This document shows positions 52,340 to 62,273 of a DNA stretch of 64,000 nt, piece after piece (the first letter of the stretch is position 1; each line of letters starts with the position of its first letter). The DNA comes from Limnochorda sp. L945t (GTDB lineage: Bacteria > Bacillota > Limnochordia > Limnochordales > Geochordaceae). The notes below the pieces were generated by a model. It worked only from the letters and a program-made list of their open reading frames with translations, was not told where the DNA came from and searched no databases. The position numbers and the translations under genes are program-made. The stretch is taken from assembly GCF_035593305.1 (NCBI RefSeq), contig NZ_CP141615.1:2077722-2141721 (forward strand), given 5' to 3'.

Positions 52340-53956
52340 CTACCACTCCACGACCCGGATGTCCCAGAGGTCCGGGATGCGGCGCAAGGTCTCCACCACC
52401 CCGGGCGGGACCTCCTGGTCGACCCCGACGACCATGACCGCATGGCCGCCCGGGCGGTCCCTGCCCACCTGCATGTAGGCGATGTTGATCTGGTGCTGGC
52501 CCAGGATGGTGCCGACCTTCCCGATGATGCCGGGCCTGTCCTGATGCGACGAAACCAGCAAGTAACCCGACTCCTCCACGTCGATGCGGTATCCGTTGAT
52601 CGCCACGAGGCGGGGCCGGCCGTCGTCCCCCACGTGCCCGGCCACGCTCACTTCGGCCGAGTCGCTCCCCCGGGGACGGGACCGCAGCAGGATCAAGGCC
52701 CCCGTGGCCGCTTCCTGCTCCTTCAAGGCCCCGTGGCTGTGGGTCTCCACCACCTCCATGCCGCGCTCCCTCGCGAGCACGGGGGCGCTGGCCAGTGTCA
52801 CGCCTTCCTGCATGACGGGGGTCAGCACACCCCACAAGACCGCAGCGGTGAGGGCCCCGCTCTCGGGAGCGTGGGCGAGCTCCCCGCGGTACACGATCTC
52901 CAGCCGGGCCATCGCCTCAGGGCCGAAGAGCTCCGCGAACGCCCGGCCCAACCGGCGCGCCAGCTCCACGTGGTGACGGGCCCTCGGCCAGCGCTCCGGC
53001 GGAATGGAGGGAAGGTTGACGGCGCTGTGAGGCAGCTCTCCGGAGAGCACCCTCAGCACCTCCTCCGCCACGGTGCGCGCCGCGCTCGCCTGCGCCTCCC
53101 GGGTACTGGCGCCCAGGTGCGGAGTCATGACCACGTTGGGCAGGCCGAACAGAGGGCTGTCGGCCGGCAACGGCTCGGTCTCGTACACGTCGAGCGCCGC
53201 CCCGGCCAGCCGGCCCTGTGCGAGCGCCCGGGCAAGGGCGGCCTCGTCGACGATGCCGCCGCGAGCGCAGTTGACCAGGTAAGCGGTCGGCCGCAACCGG
53301 GCCAGGCGGGACGCGTCGAGGAGGTGGCGGGTGCGAGGCGTGAGCGGACAGTGGATGCTGACAAAATCGCACCGCTCCAGCATGGGATCGAGATCCATGA
53401 GCTCGACGCCGAGCTGCGCTGCCCGCTCGCCCGTCACGTACGGGTCGTGGGCCACCACCGTCATGCCCATGGCGCGCGCCCGGCGCGCCACTTCGGTGCC
53501 GATGCGGCCCAGCCCCACCAGGCCCAGGGTCTTGCCCGCCAGCTGGACCCCCATGAACCGATGGCGCTCCCAGCGCCTCTCCGATGCGAGGGAATGGTGG
53601 GCCCAGGGAATGCGCCGGGCCACCGCGAGCATCAGCGCCAGCGCGTGCTCGGCAGCCGCCACGGTATTGGCCTCAGGGGTGTTGACCACGACGACCCCGC
53701 GCCGGGTCGCCGCCTCCACGTCGATGTTGTCGACGCCCGTGCCGGCGCGGCCCACCACGCGCAGGCGCTTGCCGGCTTCCAGCACGGCGGCGTCGACCCG
53801 GGTCTCGCTGCGCACGACGAGGGCGTCGTACTCGCCAATGCGGGCGAGCAGCGCCGCCCGGTCCGGATCGTGACGGACGTCGACCTCCGCCCCTGCCTGC
53901 CGCAGCCGTTCCACGCCGGCCTCGTCCAGCGGATCGGCCACCAGGACGCGCGTCAT
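52340..53956 (-). CDS. serA: D-3-phosphoglycerate dehydrogenase
   Basis: First enzyme of serine synthesis. 538 residues, the long type: substrate/NAD domains with [16 protein letters not shown], catalytic residues in [14 protein letters not shown] and [12 protein letters not shown], then an intervening ASB domain and a C-terminal ACT domain ([20 protein letters not shown]). ATG 53956 overlaps the stop of the upstream aminotransferase as ATGA. Its location inside the ilv-leu operon places serine synthesis under the same leader. Confidence 0.96.
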   Translation of the reverse strand: MTRVLVADPLDEAGVERLRQAGAEVDVRHDPDRAALLARIGEYDALVVRSETRVDAAVLEAGKRLRVVGRAGTGVDNIDVEAATRRGVVVVNTPEANTVAAAEHALALMLAVARRIPWAHHSLASERRWERHRFMGVQLAGKTLGLVGLGRIGTEVARRARAMGMTVVAHDPYVTGERAAQLGVELMDLDPMLERCDFVSIHCPLTPRTRHLLDASRLARLRPTAYLVNCARGGIVDEAALARALAQGRLAGAALDVYETEPLPADSPLFGLPNVVMTPHLGASTREAQASAARTVAEEVLRVLSGELPHSAVNLPSIPPERWPRARHHVELARRLGRAFAELFGPEAMARLEIVYRGELAHAPESGALTAAVLWGVLTPVMQEGVTLASAPVLARERGMEVVETHSHGALKEQEAATGALILLRSRPRGSDSAEVSVAGHVGDDGRPRLVAINGYRIDVEESGYLLVSSHQDRPGIIGKVGTILGQHQINIAYMQVGRDRPGGHAVMVVGVDQEVPPGVVETLRRIPDLWDIRVVEW

Positions 53957-55143
53957 GGCCGCGCCCCTTGCCGCTCCAGCCAGACCGCCTGGGCGGCCGC
54001 CACGCCCTTACCCGGAGCGCTCACCGGCGCCCCGGTGCGCGCCAGCGCCATTTCGGCCGCCGCCACCGCGTTGATCATGTCGAGCGGCGTGGCAAACCCC
54101 ATGTGCCCCACCCGCAGGATCTGGCCCGCAAGGCGCCCCTGCCCACCGCTGAACACGACGCCCAGCTCCTGGAGCGCCACCCGCCGCACCGCCTCCACGT
54201 CGACGCCGGCCGGCGGGCGCACGGCGGTCACCGTGGGAGAGGCGAAGCGATCCTCGACCATGAGCTCCCATCCGTCTGCCTCGAGCCCGGCTCGCACCAT
54301 GTCGCGCATGAGCCGGTGCCGGGCGAATCGCTCCTCGGGCGCCTCCCGGGCCATCAGATCCAGGGCCTCGTCCACCGCGTAGACGACGGAGACGGCGGGC
54401 GTCCAGGGAGTCTGGCCCTTCTCGAACATGCGCCGGTGGGCCGCCAGATCGAGGTAGTAGCGGCTCGCCCGGCTGGTCTCCGCCCGCTGCCAGGCACGGC
54501 GCGACAGGGCCACGAAGGCGAGCCCCGGCGGCGCCATGATGCACTTTTGAGAGGCGCTCACCACCGCGTCCAGCCCCCAGGCGTCCATGGAGAGAGGAGC
54601 GCCGCCCAGGCCGCTGACCGAGTCCACCACCACGAGCGCGTCGGGGGCCACCTGGTCCCGGACGCGGGCGATGGCCTGCAGATCGTTGAGCACCCCGGTG
54701 GACGACTCGTTGTGGGTCGTGAAGATGGCCCGCACGCCCGGGGTCTCGCGCAGCCGCTCTCCCAGCTGCTGCGGGTCGACCCCCGTGTGCCACGGGTACT
54801 CCATCACCTCGACCTGGGCGCCGAAGGCCGTGGCGATCTCCACCCACCGGTGCCCGAAGACGCCCCCCTCGAGCACCAGCACGCGATCGCCGGGGGAAAC
54901 GAGGTTGGCGCACGCCGCTTCCATCCCCGCCGTGCCTGAGCCGGTCAGGATCGCGACGTACTGCTCCGTCCCCACGAGTCGCTGGAGCCGCTCCGTCACC
55001 CTCGCCAGGATCGCCTTGAACTCCGGCCCTCGATGATTGATCATGGGCCGGGACATCGCCCGCAACACCGACGGCGGTACCGGCGTGGGCCCTGGGATCC
55101 GTAGCTCTTGCTTTTCCTGCAACCAGTGCGTCGACACCGTCAT
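53953..55143 (-). CDS. Class V aminotransferase (serine/alanine-glyoxylate or phosphoserine type)
   Basis: PLP enzyme, 396 residues. The PLP lysine is in VVSASQKCIMAPPGLAFVAL, the N-terminal block is LRIPGPTPVPPSVLRAM and the aspartate holding the pyridine nitrogen is in LVVVDSVSGLGG. It resembles the serine-pyruvate/alanine-glyoxylate group used by thermophiles and methanogens as a phosphoserine aminotransferase. Coupling to serA (ATGA overlap) makes that role likely here. A tail of about 10 residues is extra. Start ATG 55143. Confidence 0.88.
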   Translation of the reverse strand: MTVSTHWLQEKQELRIPGPTPVPPSVLRAMSRPMINHRGPEFKAILARVTERLQRLVGTEQYVAILTGSGTAGMEAACANLVSPGDRVLVLEGGVFGHRWVEIATAFGAQVEVMEYPWHTGVDPQQLGERLRETPGVRAIFTTHNESSTGVLNDLQAIARVRDQVAPDALVVVDSVSGLGGAPLSMDAWGLDAVVSASQKCIMAPPGLAFVALSRRAWQRAETSRASRYYLDLAAHRRMFEKGQTPWTPAVSVVYAVDEALDLMAREAPEERFARHRLMRDMVRAGLEADGWELMVEDRFASPTVTAVRPPAGVDVEAVRRVALQELGVVFSGGQGRLAGQILRVGHMGFATPLDMINAVAAAEMALARTGAPVSAPGKGVAAAQAVWLERQGARP

Positions 55144-55197
55144 CCAGCCGCCTTTCCCGGGAAATGGTCAGGCGACCATCTTCGCCGCACGACCGGC

Positions 55198-56274
55198 CTA
55201 CCCTTGCCCGTCCCGGGACGGGCCTGCCTCCCGCGCTCCGGCCTCGGCCAGGAGCTGGCCGACGACCTCCTTCGCCTCCTGGGGGGTTTCGATCCAGGGC
55301 ATCATGAAGCGCAGCCGCCGGCCCACTTCCTCGATGGGGTGCCGCGCCTGCGCGTAGCGCAGGGCGTTCATGACGGGGCGGCCTGCCTGGTTCTCCAGGA
55401 TCCACTCCCTGGCGAAGCGGCCCGAGCGGATCTCTTCGAGCACCGACCTCATGCTCTGGCGCACGCGATCGTCGATGACCTTGCGGCCCACGGTCAGGTC
55501 ACCGTACTCGGCGGTGTCAGAGATGGAGTGCCGCATCCAGGCGATGCCGCCTTCGTACATGAGGTCGACGATGAGCTTCATCTCGTGCAGGCACTCGAAG
55601 TAAGCCACCTCGGGCTGGTACCCGGCCGCCACCAGCGTGTCGAAGCCGGCCCGCACCAACTCCGTCATCCCGCCGCAGAGCACCGCCTGCTCCCCGAAGA
55701 GGTCCGTCTCGGTCTCCTCCGCGAACGTGGTCTCGAGCACCCCGGCCCGCGTGGCGCCGATCGCCTTGGCGTACGCGAGGGCAAGCGATCGGGCGTGGCC
55801 GGTGGCGTCCCGATGCACCGCGAAGAGCGCAGGGACTCCCTTCCCCTCCTGGTACATGCGGCGCACCAGATGGCCCGGGCCCTTGGGCGCCACCATGAAG
55901 ACGTCCACGTCCTGGCCCGGACGGATCTGGCCGAAGTGAACGTTGAACCCGTGGGAAAACCCCAGCGCCTTGCCCGCCGCCAGCGCCGGGCGAATCTCCT
56001 CGAACACCTGCGGCGCCACGTGGTCCGGCACCAGGAGCTGGACGACGTCGGCCTGTTGAGCCGCCTCCCGGGGCGGCACCACCTCCCACCCGTCTTCCCG
56101 GGCCCGGCGGTAGTTGCGGCTGCCGGGGCGGTTGGCCACCACCACGCGGACCCCGCTGTCCCTCAGGTTGAGGGCATGAGCGTGGCCCTGGCTTCCGTAC
56201 CCCACGATGGCGACGGTCCTGGAACGGAGCACCTCGAGATCGGCGTCCGGGTCGTAGTAAAGCCGAGCGGCCAT
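55198..56274 (-). CDS. ilvC: Ketol-acid reductoisomerase, class I
   Basis: Second enzyme of valine/isoleucine synthesis. N-terminal NADPH loop [20 protein letters not shown], substrate and metal residues in [24 protein letters not shown] and [18 protein letters not shown]. 358 residues, about 20 longer than the 330-340 norm through a Glu/Ala/Gly tail. ATG 56274 begins one base after the ilvN stop. Confidence 0.97.
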   Translation of the reverse strand: MAARLYYDPDADLEVLRSRTVAIVGYGSQGHAHALNLRDSGVRVVVANRPGSRNYRRAREDGWEVVPPREAAQQADVVQLLVPDHVAPQVFEEIRPALAAGKALGFSHGFNVHFGQIRPGQDVDVFMVAPKGPGHLVRRMYQEGKGVPALFAVHRDATGHARSLALAYAKAIGATRAGVLETTFAEETETDLFGEQAVLCGGMTELVRAGFDTLVAAGYQPEVAYFECLHEMKLIVDLMYEGGIAWMRHSISDTAEYGDLTVGRKVIDDRVRQSMRSVLEEIRSGRFAREWILENQAGRPVMNALRYAQARHPIEEVGRRLRFMMPWIETPQEAKEVVGQLLAEAGAREAGPSRDGQG

Positions 56275-56275
56275 G

Positions 56276-56827
56276 TCAGATCACCCGCACCCCTTCCGAT
56301 GCAAGTTTGCTCGGTGGCACGCCTCCCGCCGGCCCGGCCGTGCGCGCTACCCGCCCCGGACGAGCCATGGCGACCGTGCCGCTGCGTACCAGCTCCTTGA
56401 ACCCGAAGGCCCGCAGGATCCGCAAAGCGGCCTCGACATCGGCCGTGGGGCCGGTCAGTTCGACCGTCACCGACTCCTCTCCCACGTCTACCAGCCGGGC
56501 CCCCACGAGCTGAGCCATCTGCGCCGCCTCGAGCCGCCGGGAGGCGTCGGCGGCCAGCCGCACCAGGACCAGCTCCCTTTCGATCGGCTCGTCGTCGGTG
56601 ATGTCGCTCACCTTGATGACGTCGACGAGCTTGTGGAGCTGCTTGGTCACCTGCTCGACGCCCGGCTCGTCTTCGTCGAGCACCAGCGTCATCCGGGCGA
56701 GCGCCGGGTCGTCGGTGGCGCCGACGGCCACGCTCTGGATGTTGAAGCCGCGCCGGGAGAAGAGCGCCGACACCCTCGTCATGACCCCCGGCTGGTTGCG
56801 CACCAGCACTGCCAGCACCCGCCGCAT
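56276..56827 (-). CDS. ilvN: Acetolactate synthase small (regulatory) subunit
   Basis: 183 residues with an N-terminal ACT domain ([32 protein letters not shown]) that binds valine and a C-terminal domain ([17 protein letters not shown]-like). The start ATG 56827 directly follows the ilvB stop, so subunits are made in step. A short Gly/Pro-rich tail ends the protein. Confidence 0.96.
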   Translation of the reverse strand: MRRVLAVLVRNQPGVMTRVSALFSRRGFNIQSVAVGATDDPALARMTLVLDEDEPGVEQVTKQLHKLVDVIKVSDITDDEPIERELVLVRLAADASRRLEAAQMAQLVGARLVDVGEESVTVELTGPTADVEAALRILRAFGFKELVRSGTVAMARPGRVARTAGPAGGVPPSKLASEGVRVI

Positions 56828-58606
56828 TCACTCCACCCGGCCCTTCACGCCGGTCATCTCGTCGATGGCCCGGCCGGGCGGCACCATGGGCAGGACGAGC
56901 GCGGACGGGTCGACCACGACGTCCAGCACGTAGGGTCCGGGGGCGGCCAGCGCCTCGGCCAGCGCGGCGGTCATCTCCTCCGGGCGGTCGACCCTGCGTC
57001 CGGGCACTCCGAAGCCTCGAGCGATGGCGACGAGGTCCGGCCCCGGCGGCAGGAGGCTCTCCGCGTAGCGGCCTTCATAGAAGATCTCCTGCCACTGGCG
57101 CACCATCCCGAGAGCACCGTTGTTGATCACGACGATGGGAAGGGGCAACTGCAGCTGCGCCGCCACGGCCAGCTCCTGCACCGTCATCAGGAAGCCGCCG
57201 TCACCCACGACCGCCACCACGGGCCGGTCCGGCACGGCCAGGCGCGCCCCGATGGCCGCAGGAAGCCCGAACCCCATGGCGCCGAGGCCGCCCGACGTGA
57301 TCTGCAGCCGAGGGGCCTGGAACCGGTAGAACTGCGCCACCCACATCTGGTGCTGGCCCACGTCGGTCACCACCACCGCTTCCCCTGCGGTGAGGGTGTC
57401 GAGGGCGACGACGACGTCCTGGGGAGCGACGACGCCCGGGGTGCGCTCGTACAGGAGCGGGTACTCGTCCTGCCAGGTGCGGATCTGCTCCAGCCACGCG
57501 TCGTGGCCGGCAGGGGCGACCAGGGGGATGAGCTCTTCGAGGACCCGGCGAGCGTCGCCGACGATGGGCACGTCCACCGCAACGTTCTTGCCGATCTCCG
57601 CGGGGTCGACGTCGATGTGGATCTTGCGGGCACCGGGGGCAAACCGCGTGACGTCGCCGGTCACCCGGTCGTCGAAGCGGGCACCCACGGCGATGAGCAG
57701 ATCCGCGTGCTGGACGGCGTAGTTGGCCCAGGCGGCGCCGTGCATGCCCAGCATCCCGAGGGAAAGCGGGTGGCGCCCCGGCACGGCACCGAGGCCCATC
57801 AGCGTCATGACCACAGGGATCTGGGCCCGCTCGGCGAGCTCCACGACCAACTCGCCCGCTCCCGCCGTGACGACTCCGCCCCCCACGTACAACAGGGGCC
57901 GCCGCGACTCTTCGACCAGCCGCGCGGCCGCCTCGATCTGGCGCGGGTGGCCCGCTGTCGTCGGGCGGTACCCGGGCAGGTCGAGCGGCGGCGGGTACGG
58001 CATCCACCGGACGCGCTCGTTGGCCACGTCCTTGGGGAGGTCGATGAGCACCGGGCCGGGCCGCCCGGTACGGGCGATGTAGATGGCCTCGTGGACGACC
58101 GACGGGATGTCGCAAGCCCTGCGAACGGAATAGTTGTGCTTGGTGATGGGCATGGTCACCCCGCACACGTCCGCCTCCTGGAACGCATCCCGCCCGATCG
58201 CGCTGGTCGCCACCTGGCCGGTGATGGCCAGGACCGGCACAGAGTCCATGTGGGCGCTGGCGAGGCCCGTCACCAGGTTGGTGGCTCCCGGGCCGGAGGT
58301 CGCCATGCAGACCCCCACCCGGCCCGAAGCCCGGGCGTACCCTTCCGCCATGTGCGCGGCACCCTGCTCGTGGCGGACGAGCACGTGGCGAGGCCGCCCG
58401 ATCCGGTACAGGGCGTCGTAGACCGGCATGATCGCCCCGCCCGGGTACCCGAAGACGACCTCGACCCCCTCTTCCACCAGCGCCCAGATGAGTGCTTCGG
58501 CACCGCTCACCTCCTGGCCGGGCGCGATGCCGGCCGGCGCCTCGGTGCGGGACAGTCGGTGTCCCTCCGGCGCGTTGTTTGGCCCTCGAGCCGTATCGAT
58601 ACCCAT
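56828..58606 (-). CDS. ilvB: Acetolactate synthase large subunit
   Basis: Thiamine-diphosphate enzyme starting branched-chain synthesis. 592 residues: EEGVEVVFGYPGGAIMPVYD (catalytic Glu region is RHEQGAAHMAEGYARASG), FAD region GARFDDRVTGD and the TDP motif VVGDGGFLMTVQELAVA with VVINNGALGMVRQWQ. An N-terminal lead of about 30 residues (MGIDTARGPNN...) precedes the domain. ATG 58606 has CAGGGGGCG ahead. It is first gene behind the T-box leader. Confidence 0.97.
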   Translation of the reverse strand: MGIDTARGPNNAPEGHRLSRTEAPAGIAPGQEVSGAEALIWALVEEGVEVVFGYPGGAIMPVYDALYRIGRPRHVLVRHEQGAAHMAEGYARASGRVGVCMATSGPGATNLVTGLASAHMDSVPVLAITGQVATSAIGRDAFQEADVCGVTMPITKHNYSVRRACDIPSVVHEAIYIARTGRPGPVLIDLPKDVANERVRWMPYPPPLDLPGYRPTTAGHPRQIEAAARLVEESRRPLLYVGGGVVTAGAGELVVELAERAQIPVVMTLMGLGAVPGRHPLSLGMLGMHGAAWANYAVQHADLLIAVGARFDDRVTGDVTRFAPGARKIHIDVDPAEIGKNVAVDVPIVGDARRVLEELIPLVAPAGHDAWLEQIRTWQDEYPLLYERTPGVVAPQDVVVALDTLTAGEAVVVTDVGQHQMWVAQFYRFQAPRLQITSGGLGAMGFGLPAAIGARLAVPDRPVVAVVGDGGFLMTVQELAVAAQLQLPLPIVVINNGALGMVRQWQEIFYEGRYAESLLPPGPDLVAIARGFGVPGRRVDRPEEMTAALAEALAAPGPYVLDVVVDPSALVLPMVPPGRAIDEMTGVKGRVE

Positions 58607-58634
58607 CGCTTCGCCCCCTGCCCACGGAAATGCG

Positions 58635-58673
58635 AAAAGCCCCTGCCGCCCGGTCTATGCGGGCGACAGGGGC
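58635..58673 (-). terminator. T-box-controlled intrinsic terminator
   Basis: On the minus strand GCCCCTGTCGCCCG (58673-58660) pairs with CGGGCGGCAGGGGC (58652-58639) over 14 bases with one G:U, loop CATAGAC, followed by TTTT at 58638-58635. It ends 29 bases before ilvB. Confidence 0.88.
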
Positions 58674-58969
58674 GACAGCACTCGGTGCCTCGCGGTACCA
58701 CCCTGCTTCGGATCCCGGCGGGGATCCCTCGGACGCTTCACCGCCCGGCCCGGCGGTAAAGCCTGCGCGATAACGGGCGCTCCCGCCCGGGCCTACTGGG
58801 GCACTCGGCGGCCCGTTGGGCCCGGAGGCTCCGGGGTGAGTTCGAGGAGGGGCCAGGCGCCGGCTCCCACCACCCGCCGGCTCTCTCTAAAACGGCCTTC
58901 CCGCTTCCCCTACTGCTCCCCATCGTCGCCGTTGGCCACCGGGACGATCCTGCCCGGCAGCAACTGTTG
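58635..58969 (-). promoter_or_regulatory. T-box leader of the ilv-ser-leu operon
   Basis: The conserved T-box AGCAGGGTGGTACCGCG lies at 58707-58691 on the minus strand, followed by an intrinsic terminator that it can prevent. Upstream are Stem I features: AGAGAG, a GGTGGTGGGAGCCGG loop region, and GAACTCACC, in which CTC (58840-58838) is the likely specifier codon, matching leucine. Uncharged tRNA-Leu would pair with it and stabilise the antiterminator, switching on ilvB-N-C, the aminotransferase, serA and leuA-C-D-B. The specifier assignment is less certain than the T-box call. Confidence 0.9.
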
Positions 58970-58975
58970 GGCACC

Positions 58976-59004
58976 ACTATACGCACGACCCGGGGAGCAG
59001 TCAA
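58976..59004 (-). promoter_or_regulatory. ilvB operon promoter
   Basis: TTGACT (59004-58999), exactly 17 bases, TATAGT (58981-58976). Transcription should begin near 58969, immediately before the T-box Stem I. It is the strongest-looking promoter in the window. Confidence 0.85.
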
Positions 59005-59060
59005 GCAGTCGGCTTTCGAATTTACGAACCGTTTACATCGCTCGCGCTCGCCCCGGCGCG

Positions 59061-59486
59061 CTAGGCCCGGGCCTTCGCCACGTTCTTGAGCCGGCGCCCG
59101 AAGGCCCGGGCCTCCTCATCGCCGCCGAGCTCGGCGAAGTCCTCGACCCAGGCGCCTTGCTTCTCGAGGGCCGCCATGAGCTGCTTGAGCGCCTTTGCCC
59201 ACCCGAAGCCGCTGCGGCGCACGAAAGCCGCCGTACGCTTGCCCTCCAGGCGGGTACACCGAGTCAAAGCTTCTGCCACGTCGTCGGCGATGCGGCCCCG
59301 GACGAGCCCCAGAGAAGGGCTACCCACGCAGACCAGATCGTAGGCTGCGACGCTGATGGGCTGCGTCCGAGATGGGTCCACCTGCATCAGATCCGCACGG
59401 ATGTTTTCGGCCTCGAGCCCTTCGGCCAGGGCCTTGGCCAGGGCCGTCAGGTTACCGACCGAGCTGTAGAGGACAAGGGCCCGCAC
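59061..59486 (-). CDS. Flavodoxin-like protein
   Basis: 141 residues. The N-terminal LVLYSSVGNLTALAKALAEG matches the FMN phosphate loop (SSxGNT-like, with L in place of T), and VCVGSPSLGLVRGRIADDV fits the second FMN-binding loop. The C-terminal KQLMAALEKQGAWVEDFAEL is as in flavodoxin-domain proteins. The aromatic isoalloxazine clamp is not clear, so cofactor binding is uncertain. GTG 59486 has GGAG about eight bases before it. It sits between argH and the ilv promoter with no obvious pathway link. Confidence 0.75.
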   Translation of the reverse strand: MRALVLYSSVGNLTALAKALAEGLEAENIRADLMQVDPSRTQPISVAAYDLVCVGSPSLGLVRGRIADDVAEALTRCTRLEGKRTAAFVRRSGFGWAKALKQLMAALEKQGAWVEDFAELGGDEEARAFGRRLKNVAKARA

Positions 59487-59582
59487 CGGCCATCTCCACC
59501 TCTTGCCAGGCGCTCTCCCGGGAGATTCGTCCCGGCGGGCGCAACTCCCTTGTGGCCCTACCTTGACATGGGGTCCGGAGCC

Positions 59583-61006
59583 TCATGCAGCGCCGGCAGC
59601 GGAGGGCGGCTCAGGCCATCCGCCCATCTCGCGAAGGCGTACCCTGGCTTGCGCGATGGCCTGTCGCACGGCCGAAGGCGCCGTACCTCCCGGGAGCGAA
59701 CGGGCCTCGAGGGCCGCCTCGAACGTCAGCCGCTCTTTCACCTCGTTCCCGAACAGGGGCGAGTGTCGCCGCAGATCTTCCGGCGAGAGGCCGGTCAGGG
59801 CCACTCCCCGCCGGGCCGCCTCCTGCACGACGTTGCCCACGATCCGGTGCGCCTCGCGAAAGGGCATGCCCCGGCGGGCGAGGTAATCGGCGAGCTCCGT
59901 CGCCAGCATGTCCGGCGTGCAGGCCTGCCGCATCCGATCTCGCCGGAAACGCACGGACCCCATGAGTTCGGCCGCCATCTCCAGGGATGCCACGGTCTGA
60001 TCCACGGCGTCGAAGAGCGGTTCCTTGTCCTCCTGGAGGTCCCGGTTGTAAGCGAGCGGCAGCCCCTTCAGCACCATGAGGAGCCCCACGAGGTGCCCGG
60101 CCACCCGCCCGGCTCGCCCGCGCATCAGTTCGGCCGCGTCGGGGTTTTTCTTCTGGGGCATCATGCTGGAGCCGGTGGCGAGGCGATCGGGCAACTCCAC
60201 GAAGCCGAAGGCGGGATGGTTCCAGAGGACGAGCTCCTCTCCCAGCCGGCTCAGGTGCATCATGATCACGGCGGCGGCGTACAGCACGTCGAGCACGAAG
60301 TCGCGGTCCGAGACGGCGTCCAGGCTGTTGGGGCAAAGCGCGTGGAAGCCGAGCTCGGCCGCCACCGATGCCCGGTCCAGCGCGAAGGCGGCGCCGGCCA
60401 GGGCTCCCGCCCCCAGCGGCAACACCGAGGCCCGGCCGTGCGCCTCCCGCAACCTCTGCCGGTCCCGAAAGAGCATCTCCACGTACGCCATCAGGTGATG
60501 GCCCAGGGTCACCGGCTGGGCCGGCTGCAGGTGAGTCAGCCCCGGCAACAGCGTCTGCGCTTCCTGCTCGGCTCGATCGAGCAGCGTCTCTTGCAGCGAA
60601 GCCGCCGCCCGATCGAGCAGCACGCACGCCTCGCGGGCGTACAATCGCAGGTCGGTCGCTACCTGGTCGTTACGGCTGCGGGCCGTGTGCAGTTTGAGCG
60701 CTACCGGGCCGATCCGCTCGTGGAGCAGGCGCTCGACGGCGGAGTGGACGTCCTCGTCGGGGCCGTCCAGGAGCTCCGGACGGGCAGCGATCTCGTCCTC
60801 GAGCGTCTCGAGGCCGGCGACGATCCGGTCCGCCTCCTCGGGCCGCAGGATCCCGCAGCGCCCCAGCATACGGGCGTGCGCCCGGCTGGCCCGGACGTCG
60901 TGGCGCCAGAGCCGGCGGTCGTACGAGAGCGAGGCGGTGTAACGCCACATCCGCTCGTCGGGCGCCTCGGTGAAGCGCCCGCCCCACATGGAGGCCTCCG
61001 GGCCGC

Positions 61007-61010
<4 letters not shown>
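59583..61010 (-). CDS. argH: Argininosuccinate lyase
   Basis: Last enzyme of arginine synthesis, releasing fumarate. 475 residues: [65 protein letters not shown] and the superfamily signature [16 protein letters not shown] with the catalytic Ser loop. ATG 61010 overlaps the argG stop as ATGA. The C-terminus has a short Ala/Pro tail. Confidence 0.97.
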
Positions 61011-62239
<1,229 letters not shown>

Positions 62240-62273
62240 CGCCACTGCCACCCCTCCCCGCTCCCAAGGCTCT

